DNA from: an uncultured Clostridia bacterium | Lineage (GTDB): Bacteria; Bacillota; Clostridia; Christensenellales; UBA1242 | Reading direction: 5' to 3' | DNA: 15,713 bases | NCBI GenBank assembly: GCA_937893125.1 | Contig: CALBHW010000039.1 | Location: 1 to 15,713, forward strand | Shown here: piece by piece, positions 1 to 5,962 of the stretch | Layout: each line of letters starts with the position of its first letter | How positions within the stretch are numbered: the stretch's first letter is position 1 | Position numbers and translations under genes: made by a program | The notes under the pieces: model-generated | What the model saw: the letters and a program-made list of their open reading frames with translations, nothing else | What the model was told of the DNA's origin: nothing | Databases searched by the model: none

Positions 1-286
1 AATATGCTCTTTATTTCTTAGAAAATACTGCTAGTTTCAAACAGCATTGACTAAGGGTTATTATTTTTATAGCCTTTGAGCGCTTTTTTATTGGAGTTTA
101 TTGGATGGGTGGATAAAATTTATGTTTAAATTAAAAACTGATTTTATCTAAAATTTAAATTTAAACAAAATAAAAATCACAATTTTTTAATTTTTTTTAA
201 AAAAAATGAAAGTTGTAGATCGTCTCTAAATAAATCTAGCTCTTTATATTGTGAAAATATTTTTTTTTAATTCTTTTAAAAAAGTG

Positions 287-555
287 TTGCGTTTTTTTGA
301 TGACATATAATAATCTGTGAAAAAAGTTGAGTGAAAAGGTGATCTTCAATTTGCGATATATTCTATGTTTTAAAACATAGGACATCTTTTCGATGGAAGA
401 TGATTACTCACTTTCCTTTTCTATTGGTTAAAATAAACCAAAAAAAAGTGCAATGAAGTTAATTATTACACAAAACTTTCAGATACACCCTTATTGTGTG
501 ATGTGTTAATCAACTTCATTAGCACAACTATTGTTGCATAACATGTCAAAAAAAG
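287..555 (+). ncRNA. Candidate structured RNA (nested hairpins), family unknown
   Basis: Several inverted repeats lie end to end. TGACAT (301-306) and the T run 293-298 pair with ATGTCA and the A run at 543-554, closing the whole block. Inside are ATCTTC/GAAGAT (342-347/396-401), the perfect palindrome CTATGTTTTAAAACATAG (363-380), CATC/GATG (383-395), TTGGTT/AACCAA (424-441) and a long stem. In the long stem, GTGC, AATGAAGTT, ATTA and ACACA (448-472) pair with TGTGT, TAAT, AACTTCATT and GCAC (502-525). A possible plus promoter is TTGCGT (287-292), 16 nt, AATAAT (309-314). The minus strand carries a perfect TTGACA (544-549) but no good -10. Strand and family are unproven. I could not match it to 6S RNA, tmRNA, RNase P or SRP RNA. 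Confidence 0.3.
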
Positions 556-571
556 TTTTTTAAGAATATAT

Positions 572-600
572 TTGATTTTTTAAAATAGATGTGATACAAT
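572..600 (+). promoter_or_regulatory. Promoter of tRNA-Ala
   Basis: TTGATT (572-577) and TACAAT (595-600) are separated by 17 bp. This predicts a start near 607, six bases before the mature tRNA. Confidence 0.7.
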
Positions 601-612
601 AATTTTAGTTTT

Positions 613-688
613 GGGGGCATAGCTCAGTTGGTAGAGCGTTGCATTCGCATTGCAAAGGTGGGCGGTTCGACTCCGCTTGTCTCCACCA
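613..688 (+). tRNA. tRNA-Ala (anticodon CGC)
   Basis: The full cloverleaf can be drawn. The acceptor GGGGGCA pairs with TGTCTCC, and it contains the G3:U70 wobble that is the alanine identity element. The D stem is GCTC/GAGC. The anticodon stem is TTGCA/TGCAA with loop TTCGCAT, which puts CGC at 646-648. The T arm is GGCGG-TTCGACT-CCGCT, then A73 and an encoded CCA. It reads GCG alanine codons. It stands alone between its own promoter and terminator. Confidence 0.95.
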
Positions 689-921
689 TAGAAAAAGCAT
701 CCAGTTTGGATGCTTTTTTTACAAATAATTTCTTATAAAAATTATTTTTAAAACATAATTTGAATCGACACAAAGCAAATAATACTTTTTCTAGAAAAAA
801 TATTTGTATGCTTTATTGGTTTGCATGATGTTCGTTTTCTAGTTTAACACTTTTCTAGAAAAAACATATAAACATGCTTTATTTGGGCTTAGTAAAGAAA
901 TTTTCACAATATAAGTCAATT
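689..921. repeat. Direct repeat pair built on TTTTCTAGAAAA
   Basis: Two related segments of about 38 bp lie about 65 bp apart, at 784-821 and 849-886. Each starts ACTTTT(T)CTAGAAAAAA, a self-complementary core, and continues through an A/T stretch to a shared ATGCTTTATT. A third partial core, TTTTCTAG, sits at 836-843. They lie just past the end of the minus-strand ABC operon. No gene is seen here. Confidence 0.6.
692..720 (+). terminator. Intrinsic terminator of tRNA-Ala
   Basis: AGCATCC pairs with GGATGCT around a short loop, flanked by an A run before and seven T's after. It starts four bases after the tRNA. The flanking A run would also serve minus-strand transcripts leaving the ABC operon. 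Confidence 0.9.
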
Positions 922-2412
922 TTACAATGGCAAATCTTTTTTCTTAAACTGCAAACTTCCAGCGATATAGAAGCCAATTCCAATAGCGAGTAAAATCGCG
1001 AATTTCCAAATAAAGGTCGTTGTTCCGTTTAAAATAGACAATTCATCAAAAAGCGAAATTATTGTGCAATAGTTGAAGAATTTAAGCGAGTCAATTCTCA
1101 CAACTGTTGGCAAAACTTTTGACCCAAACAAGCCCAAAATTGTCGAGACCAAGAAAAACATATTTATTCCGCCACCAAAAGCGAGCGAATACTTTGACCT
1201 ATTAAAGAAGCAAGATGCAAAGAATGAAATTCCGCTCATTGCAAAAAGCGTCACAAATGCGCCCAAGTTAAGAAGCGCCAATTTCCCGTATGTAAGCGAA
1301 ATTGTTGTGTTGTTTAGAGTTGAAAGCGAGATAAAACTTGTTATAGTAGTACATAGGCACATTGCGAAAATTGACAATACAAGAAAAACACTTTGTGTGA
1401 AAACGACTTGTTTTCTTTTTGTAGAAGTCGACAAAACATATGCCATTGACCCGCTGTCGACTTGCCCCGCGACAAGGTTATTTGCGACCATAATGATGTA
1501 AATTATTGGAAGCAAAAGACCCGCCATTTTGAAGTAAATCGACCCAGTTATAAGCGAGAAAAGGTCCATTGTTCCTAGTTCTTCAAGAGACTCCGAAACG
1601 GACTTTGGAAGAGATGACAAGAAACTATTGTTATATTTTTTACCCACTTTTTCCTTGATTTTTAAAACTTCCGCTTGATATTCAGCGGGATGAGTTGCGG
1701 AGTCAATTGTAATTTTCGAAATTTCATAATTGCACCTTGCAGTGTATGTCACAATACTGTCAAGCGCCAAATCTTTTATATATTTTCTTCCACTCTCACC
1801 CGTGTAACGCGAAACTTCGTTACCTTCAGCGTCAGTGTAAGTGAGCTTAGAATATTCTTCTTTTGAAATGGAATACTTTTCAAGTTGCGCGACGACCATT
1901 TCAATGTTGCTCTCAGTCGTCATATTTGTCGAAATGAAAAACGCCGTATAATCTCTTGCATAATCTTCGCTACTGCCCTTTTCAAGGTAGGTTGGTGAAT
2001 AATCTTGAACATTATCGCCGTTTATATCCCCCGTCAAAGGTCCAAAACAAAGCCCCATAATTTCCAATTTTTCGACGGACCCATCCGCGATTTTTCTATC
2101 GCTACACACCTTGTCAATAAACGCGTTAAGTTGCGCTTTTCCCGCATCAACTCCGCCAGAAGAATAGCCTGCGTCAAAATATGTAAGCCCCGAATCAACA
2201 AGGTTATAATAATTTATCGTCCTACCTTCAATATTCACATCCATAGCGTCTTGGACAATTGTGTTCGCGATTCCAGTTTTCATTTCGCCGACATTTCCGC
2301 CACCAGAAATTCCCATAAGGCAACTAAGCATAACGCACACAGCGAGAGTAATAATCGCCCACATTAACCCGTTTGCCTTACACGATTGTTTAAAAAGTGC
2401 TTTACTAAACAT
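922..2412 (-). CDS. ABC-2 type exporter permease with large external domain
   Basis: This 496-residue membrane protein is the transmembrane partner of the two ATPases encoded just upstream. One hydrophobic helix lies near residues 17-35. A polar region of about 260 residues (36-295) follows and is presumably outside the cell. A cluster of hydrophobic segments then lies near 297-316, 338-360, 378-402, 413-433 and 470-488. The stretch NLVAGQVDSGSMAYVLSTST, just after the second helix, is typical of ABC-2 permeases. The start is supported by AAGGAG at 2422-2427, nine bases before ATG. The gene overlaps the preceding ATPase by 8 bp, so it is translationally coupled. The substrate is unknown; peptide, drug or lipid export are all possible. 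No second permease is present in the window. Confidence 0.85.
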   Translation of the reverse strand: MFSKALFKQSCKANGLMWAIITLAVCVMLSCLMGISGGGNVGEMKTGIANTIVQDAMDVNIEGRTINYYNLVDSGLTYFDAGYSSGGVDAGKAQLNAFIDKVCSDRKIADGSVEKLEIMGLCFGPLTGDINGDNVQDYSPTYLEKGSSEDYARDYTAFFISTNMTTESNIEMVVAQLEKYSISKEEYSKLTYTDAEGNEVSRYTGESGRKYIKDLALDSIVTYTARCNYEISKITIDSATHPAEYQAEVLKIKEKVGKKYNNSFLSSLPKSVSESLEELGTMDLFSLITGSIYFKMAGLLLPIIYIIMVANNLVAGQVDSGSMAYVLSTSTKRKQVVFTQSVFLVLSIFAMCLCTTITSFISLSTLNNTTISLTYGKLALLNLGAFVTLFAMSGISFFASCFFNRSKYSLAFGGGINMFFLVSTILGLFGSKVLPTVVRIDSLKFFNYCTIISLFDELSILNGTTTFIWKFAILLAIGIGFYIAGSLQFKKKDLPL

Positions 2413-3319
2413 TTTCTTCTTCTCCTTTTTTTGATTTTATTACGTCCAAAAAATACTTTTCAAGGGTATACTTTACTTCGGACAAAAATTTAACATCATA
2501 ATTTTTCAATACTTGGAACAATTCCGTCACTTCTTCATTTTTTATGTTAATTGTAACTTGATGAAACTCTTTTTGGTCACGAATTATTGAATATTTGCCC
2601 AACTTTTTAAATTTTTCATAGTCCAACTCGTTGTTAAATTCAATTTTATAGTCCTTTGTAGGTCTATTTTTAATGTCAGACATCTTAACTTCCCCGACCA
2701 AGTGACCATCTTGAATAAATGCAACTCTATCGCACGTGTCTTCAACTTCACTCATCATATGCGACGACATAAGAATAGTTTTGCCCTTTTTGTGCTCTTC
2801 CTTTATTATGTCAATAAAAGCGTCGCGCATTAGTGGGTCAAGCCCCGTTGTTGGTTCGTCCAAAATCAAAATTTCCGCGTTGTTCATAAGTGCCGCAACA
2901 AGAGCTGTCTTTTGCTTCATCCCCTTGCTCATTCTTTTAAGATTTGCACTAGGGTCAAGTTGCAACCTTTTTGTCAAATTGTCCGCAAAACTTATGTCTT
3001 TAAGTCCAAAAAACTCCGCTTGACTTTTAAGGAACGCCGTACCAGTTGGAAGGTCAGGGAAACCAATTTCACCAGGGACATACCCTACGTGACTTGCTAT
3101 CTCGCTACTATGTTCCCACGACGACAAACCGTTTATGTAACACTTCCCATTTGTTGGCTTAATGTAGCCTAGGAGGCACCTAATGGTTGTTGTTTTTCCC
3201 GATCCGTTCGTTCCGACAAAGCCCACCATCTCACCTTTATTTATTACTAAATTTTCGCCAAAGATTCCTTTTCCGTCGCCAAAATCTTTGGTTAAATTCT
3301 TAATTACAATTGGCTCCAT
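2405..3319 (-). CDS. ABC transporter ATP-binding protein (ABC-2 exporter)
   Basis: This 304-residue cytoplasmic ATPase resembles the BcrA/CcmA-type nucleotide-binding subunits that power ABC-2 exporters. Walker A is GTNGSGKT (36-43), the signature is MSKGMKQK (130-137), Walker B with catalytic Glu is ILILDEP (150-156), the D-loop is GLD (159-161) and the switch histidine is H187. The Q-loop reads GYVPGE (79-84), so the usual Gln is missing, and the signature departs from LSGGQ. Both are variations seen in ABC-2 exporters. The start ATG overlaps the upstream stop as TAATG, with AAAGGG before it. The C-terminal 90 residues carry a charged regulatory-type extension. It probably pairs with the neighbouring ATPase. 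Confidence 0.92.
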   Translation of the reverse strand: MEPIVIKNLTKDFGDGKGIFGENLVINKGEMVGFVGTNGSGKTTTIRCLLGYIKPTNGKCYINGLSSWEHSSEIASHVGYVPGEIGFPDLPTGTAFLKSQAEFFGLKDISFADNLTKRLQLDPSANLKRMSKGMKQKTALVAALMNNAEILILDEPTTGLDPLMRDAFIDIIKEEHKKGKTILMSSHMMSEVEDTCDRVAFIQDGHLVGEVKMSDIKNRPTKDYKIEFNNELDYEKFKKLGKYSIIRDQKEFHQVTINIKNEEVTELFQVLKNYDVKFLSEVKYTLEKYFLDVIKSKKGEEENV

Positions 3320-4245
3320 TATATCCCTTTAAACTCCTTATCTTCTTTGTAGAACTTCATAAAAAAGTCTTGCAAGGTTTCTTTCACATTGTCAAATTCC
3401 TTGATGTGAAAACCACTTAAAATGTCGATAACTTTATTTATGTCTTTGTCGTTGGTCGAAATAAGAGCCTTGTTTTTATCAAACGACAAAACCTTTAAAA
3501 TGTCGCTTTTTTCTTGCAATTCCACAAAATCTTTACAACTTTTTTCGTTTACAAATGTGACATTATAGAACTTTTGAGTTTTATGTTTTAAGTCGTCTGC
3601 GACAAACTGAGAGACAATTCTTCCGTCCTTTATTATCGCAATTCTATCGCAGGTTGCGTCGACTTCGCTAAAAATGTGACTGGATAAAAGAATTGTTTTC
3701 CCTCTCGCCTTTTCCGCTTTTATAAAGTCAATAAATTTTTCTTGCATAACAATATCAAGTCCGCTCGTTGGCTCGTCAAGGATAAGAACATCAGGGTCGC
3801 TCATAAAGGACGCGACAATGGCAAGTTTTCTTTTTACGCCCAAACTCATACGCTTTGTTTCGCATTTTAAATTTGTTTTTGACAACTTAAAATAGTCAAG
3901 CAAATAGTCTAGCCTTTCTTTGTTGTGAATTCCTTGCAAATCTTGCATCATTTTTAAAAATTCCGCGCCCGTCAACCCTTGTGGCAAGGCGATTTCGCCA
4001 GGAATGTAGCCAACTTTTTTTAGAATTTCAAAATATCTATCAAAAGTGTCTTTATTAAAAATCTTTGTTTCCCCGCTTTGTGGTTTTGAAAAGCCCATAA
4101 GATGTCTAATTGTTGTACTTTTCCCCGCGCCGTTAGGTCCCAAAAAGCCAAAGACTTCGCCCTTTTCGACCGCAAACGAGACATCAAAAACTCCGCGCCC
4201 GCTACCATAATCTTTGGTCAAATTTTTTACTTCAATTACGCTCAC
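3319..4245 (-). CDS. ABC transporter ATP-binding protein, first gene of operon
   Basis: This is a 308-residue ATPase if translation begins at GTG (4243-4245). AAGGAG lies at 4252-4257, six bases upstream, and the protein then begins SVIEVKNLTKDYG like its partner. An ATG 16 codons upstream (4293) lacks a ribosome site and adds a lysine-rich tail unlike the family, so I reject it. Walker A is GPNGAGKS (36-43), the Q-loop region is GYIPGE (79-84) without Gln, the signature is MSLGVKRK (133-140), Walker B is VLILDEP (153-159) and the switch histidine is H190. It is paralogous to the next gene, with motifs at nearly identical positions. Likely regulation is by the divergent TetR protein. Confidence 0.92.
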   Translation of the reverse strand: MSVIEVKNLTKDYGSGRGVFDVSFAVEKGEVFGFLGPNGAGKSTTIRHLMGFSKPQSGETKIFNKDTFDRYFEILKKVGYIPGEIALPQGLTGAEFLKMMQDLQGIHNKERLDYLLDYFKLSKTNLKCETKRMSLGVKRKLAIVASFMSDPDVLILDEPTSGLDIVMQEKFIDFIKAEKARGKTILLSSHIFSEVDATCDRIAIIKDGRIVSQFVADDLKHKTQKFYNVTFVNEKSCKDFVELQEKSDILKVLSFDKNKALISTNDKDINKVIDILSGFHIKEFDNVKETLQDFFMKFYKEDKEFKGI

Positions 4246-4593
4246 AATCTTCTCCTTTTTCTTAATTTTGTACAGTTGACTATTTTTGGACAATTTGTTA
4301 GAATGATTTTGACATTAAAATCACCTATCCACAATTTGCAAAAATATGTTAGTGAAAACAGTTTTTATAAAATCTATTTTCAACTGTCACTATTATATAG
4401 ATTTTTTCAAAAATTGATTAGTCAAAGATTATTACAATGTCCAATTTTGAACATCTGTACAATAGTTTGTCTATTTAGAAAAATTTTTTCATAATTTAGT
4501 ATACAACAAAATCCATACATATTAAAAACATATTTTCATTGTGTTTTAGGAACAAAAAAGTCAAAGCATATTAAACAACAAAAAAGGAACAAA
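4246..4593. promoter_or_regulatory. Divergent control region between ABC operon and tetR
   Basis: Two plus-strand promoters fit consensus: TTGACT (4276-4281), 17 bp, TAGAAT (4299-4304); and TTGTCT (4467-4472), 17 bp, CATAAT (4490-4495). A weaker minus-strand pair, TTGTCC/CAAAAT (4288-4293 and 4265-4270, 17 bp), overlaps the first plus promoter. An 18-bp dyad with 16 matching positions lies at 4437-4454 (ATGTCCAA/TTGAACAT). Its TGTCCAA half-site recurs inverted at 4287-4293. A 9-bp inverted repeat, AAAATCTAT/ATAGATTTT (4369-4377/4397-4405), is followed by a T run and could attenuate the longer plus transcript. Assignment to TetR is inference. Confidence 0.55.
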
Positions 4594-5124
4594 ATGAAAG
4601 CAGTTTATAGAAATTCTTTACGAAGCAAAAAACTTATGCAAGACGCAATGATTGCCCTTCTTAAAAAGAAGCCACTAAGCGAAATTAGCGTGACCGACCT
4701 TGTCAAAAAAGCGGATATTAACCGCGGTACTTTTTATAATCATTACAACAACCCAATCGACATAATAGAAGAAATGAAAGATGAACTCGTCGAAAAGTTG
4801 TCGTCAGGACTAAACGAAGTTTCAAAAACGGGAGATGTAACCCTTCTTTTAGACGCGATAAGCGAACACGTCAAGAAAAACGAAAATGACTACCGCATAA
4901 TCGTTAAAGCAATCCCAACATCATTTGTCGACAATATGAAAACACAAATCATAACGCAAGTTAAAACCTTTCCCGTTAAAACAAATCCATTTACACTCTA
5001 CTTTATTGTCAATGCTATCGCGGGTCTTTACCTTGACTATTTAAAAGGACTACTCCCTTTTACTTTCGACCAAATGACCGCCGAATGCAAAAAAATAATT
5101 ATTTCTTTAACTTTTGAAGAATAA
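4594..5124 (+). CDS. TetR/AcrR-family transcriptional regulator
   Basis: This 176-residue DNA-binding repressor carries an N-terminal TetR domain. Helices covering residues 10-25 are followed by the helix-turn-helix ISVTDLVKKADINRGTFYNH (31-50), whose GTFYNHY recognition helix is characteristic of the family. The C-terminal part is all helical, ends in hydrophobic segments, and presumably forms the ligand pocket and dimer face. A ribosome site, AAAAAGGAAC, precedes ATG. It is divergent from the ABC exporter operon, the usual arrangement for a TetR protein that represses a pump and is released by the pump's substrate. That link is inferred from position. Length is slightly below the usual 190-200 residues. 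Confidence 0.9.
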   Translation: MKAVYRNSLRSKKLMQDAMIALLKKKPLSEISVTDLVKKADINRGTFYNHYNNPIDIIEEMKDELVEKLSSGLNEVSKTGDVTLLLDAISEHVKKNENDYRIIVKAIPTSFVDNMKTQIITQVKTFPVKTNPFTLYFIVNAIAGLYLDYLKGLLPFTFDQMTAECKKIIISLTFEE

Positions 5125-5344
5125 TCCCAGTTTAAAAAGTGATGTAACTCGCTCTCGCTTGTAATGATAGAAAAAACTTAACTTTTGTTTTTGTAAATAT
5201 CATTTGCGTTAGTAAAAAAACATTTGCGTCAGCAAATATCATTGCGTTGGCAATTATCATTGTACTAACAATTATCACTGTACTAGCAATTATCATTGCG
5301 TCAACAATTTAATTAAAATTCAATATTCTATTTCATTGCAAACG
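5125..5344. other. Intergenic gap carrying a hairpin array
   Basis: The gap lies between the convergent tetR gene and the tRNA operon. It holds no gene; about half of it is the repeat array at 5199-5309. Confidence 0.7.
5199..5309. repeat. Tandem array of six short hairpin units, 18-bp period
   Basis: Units start at 5199, 5219, 5238, 5256, 5274 and 5292; the last four are spaced exactly 18 bp. Each is ATCA plus a small stem, a four-base loop and the returning arm. The arms are TTTGC/GTAAA, ATTTGC/GCAAAT, ATTGC/GCAAT, ATTGT/ACAAT, ACTGT/GCAAT and ATTGC/ACAAT. Changes in one arm are matched in the other in units 2, 3 and 4, while units 5 and 6 carry a mismatch. Loops are GTTA, GTCA, GTTG or ACTA. 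Confidence 0.8.
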
Positions 5345-5376
5345 AAAAACGGAAAGCCTTTCGACTTTCCGTTTTT
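5345..5376. terminator. Bidirectional terminator between tetR and tRNA operon
   Basis: AAAAACGGAAAG (5345-5356) pairs perfectly with CTTTCCGTTTTT (5365-5376) around an eight-base loop, giving U tracts in both directions. It ends the minus-strand tRNA-Met/tRNA-Glu transcript and probably tetR on the plus strand. Confidence 0.92.
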
Positions 5377-5383
5377 GTTCATT

Positions 5384-5458
5384 TGGTGATCCCGACGGGA
5401 TTCGAACCCATGTTACCGCCGTGAAAGGGCGATGTCTTAACCGCTTGACCACGGGACC
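5384..5458 (-). tRNA. tRNA-Glu (anticodon TTC)
   Basis: Read on the minus strand, the acceptor GGTCCCG pairs with CGGGATC, followed by A73 and an encoded CCA. The anticodon stem is TCGCC/GGCGG with loop CTTTCAC, giving anticodon TTC. The T arm is ATGGG-TTCGAAT-CCCGT. It is the second gene of a two-tRNA transcript, 15 bases after tRNA-Met and just before the shared terminator. Confidence 0.95.
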
Positions 5459-5473
5459 ATATAGTTTTAAAAG

Positions 5474-5550
5474 TGGTGGTGGTGGCAAGACTCGAACTTG
5501 CGACCTTTCGGGTATGAACCGAATGCTATAACCAACTAAGCTACACCACC
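5474..5550 (-). tRNA. tRNA-Met, elongator type (anticodon CAT)
   Basis: On the minus strand the acceptor GGTGGTG pairs perfectly with CACCACC, then A73 and an encoded CCA. The anticodon stem is TTCGG/CCGAA with loop TTCATAC, and the T arm is GCAAG-TTCGAGT-CTTGC. The fully paired first base pair and the absence of three G:C pairs in the anticodon stem argue against initiator tRNA. The GGTTCATACCCG stretch resembles Firmicutes elongator Met rather than tRNA-Ile2. One D-stem pair is a T:T mismatch. Confidence 0.9.
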
Positions 5551-5565
5551 ATTCGAGTACGATTG

Positions 5566-5594
5566 ATTTTAATATAAATTTATCTTCTTGTCAA
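5566..5594 (-). promoter_or_regulatory. Promoter of the tRNA-Met/tRNA-Glu operon
   Basis: On the minus strand, consensus TTGACA (5589-5594) and TAAAAT (5566-5571) are 17 bp apart. The predicted start is near 5559, nine bases before tRNA-Met. Confidence 0.85.
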
Positions 5595-5962
5595 CATTTT
5601 TTTACAAAAAGATTTAATAATTGCAATTTTTTTTATAGAATGTATAATTTGTTGCAAGTTTTTAGCAATTTTGCGAGTTAATTTATATCCATAAAATTAA
5701 AAAGCGTAATAAATCGTGTTACCAAAAGTTTAGTGAAAGTGCTAACTCTCACGCATAGAATTATCTAAACTAGTAGCTCAACAAACTGCTAAGGACTTGC
5801 GTTAAGCAAATTGATTTGCGAATACAAATCAACAACACATAGATTAAAATAGGATGACAAATTTTTTGTTACAAGTTAATTTATAAATTTAAACATAAAA
5901 GTAGTTACATTAAAAATAGGATGACAAAAATTTTATCATCCTATCAAATTCTATTTTTTTAT
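5595..5962. other. Intergenic region with second multi-hairpin stretch
   Basis: No gene is seen. Bases 5727-5832 form a run of hairpins. AGTTTAG/CTAAACT (5727-5733/5765-5771) encloses GTGAAAGT/ACTCTCAC (733-740/745-752 of the 5000s, one mismatch, loop GCTA). Then come AGTAG/CTGCT (5772-5790), TTGC/GCAA (5797-5809) and the perfect 8-bp TTGATTTG/CAAATCAA (5811-5832). A copy of the ATTAAAATAGGATGACAAA half of the downstream terminator appears at 5843-5861. Confidence 0.65.
5911..5944 (-). terminator. Intrinsic terminator of the large lipoprotein gene
   Basis: On the minus strand ATAGGATGA pairs with TCATCCTAT (5936-5944/5916-5924), followed by a T run reading TTTTTA. It lies about 20 bases beyond the stop codon. 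Confidence 0.85.

Larger units (their letters stand above)
1..612. other. 612-bp gene-poor region upstream of tRNA-Ala
   Basis: I see no supported protein gene here. The first 50 bases could be the tail of a plus-strand gene entering the window: one frame reads about 15 codons and stops at 48-50, but nothing identifies it. Bases 115-280 are nearly all A/T. From about 291 to 555 the sequence is dense with inverted repeats and is listed separately as a candidate RNA. A strong promoter for the tRNA closes the region. Confidence 0.6.

Noticed and set aside
287..555. 6S RNA, tmRNA or RNase P RNA
   Set aside because: None of their conserved sequence blocks could be recognised; only the hairpin-rich shape is suggestive.
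1073..2367. Plus-strand open frames opposite the permease gene
   Set aside because: They are shadows of a well-supported minus-strand gene, with no ribosome sites or recognisable domains.
4246..4293. Upstream ATG extending the first ABC ATPase to 324 residues
   Set aside because: It has no ribosome site and its lysine-rich leader is unlike the family, whereas the GTG at 4245 has AAGGAG at the right distance and a homologous N-terminus.
4102..4494. Plus-strand open frame of 130 codons across the ABC/tetR gap
   Set aside because: It starts antisense to the ATPase gene, has no ribosome site and resembles no family.
5199..5309. CRISPR array
   Set aside because: Units are contiguous with no unique spacers, 18 bp is too short, and no cas gene is nearby.
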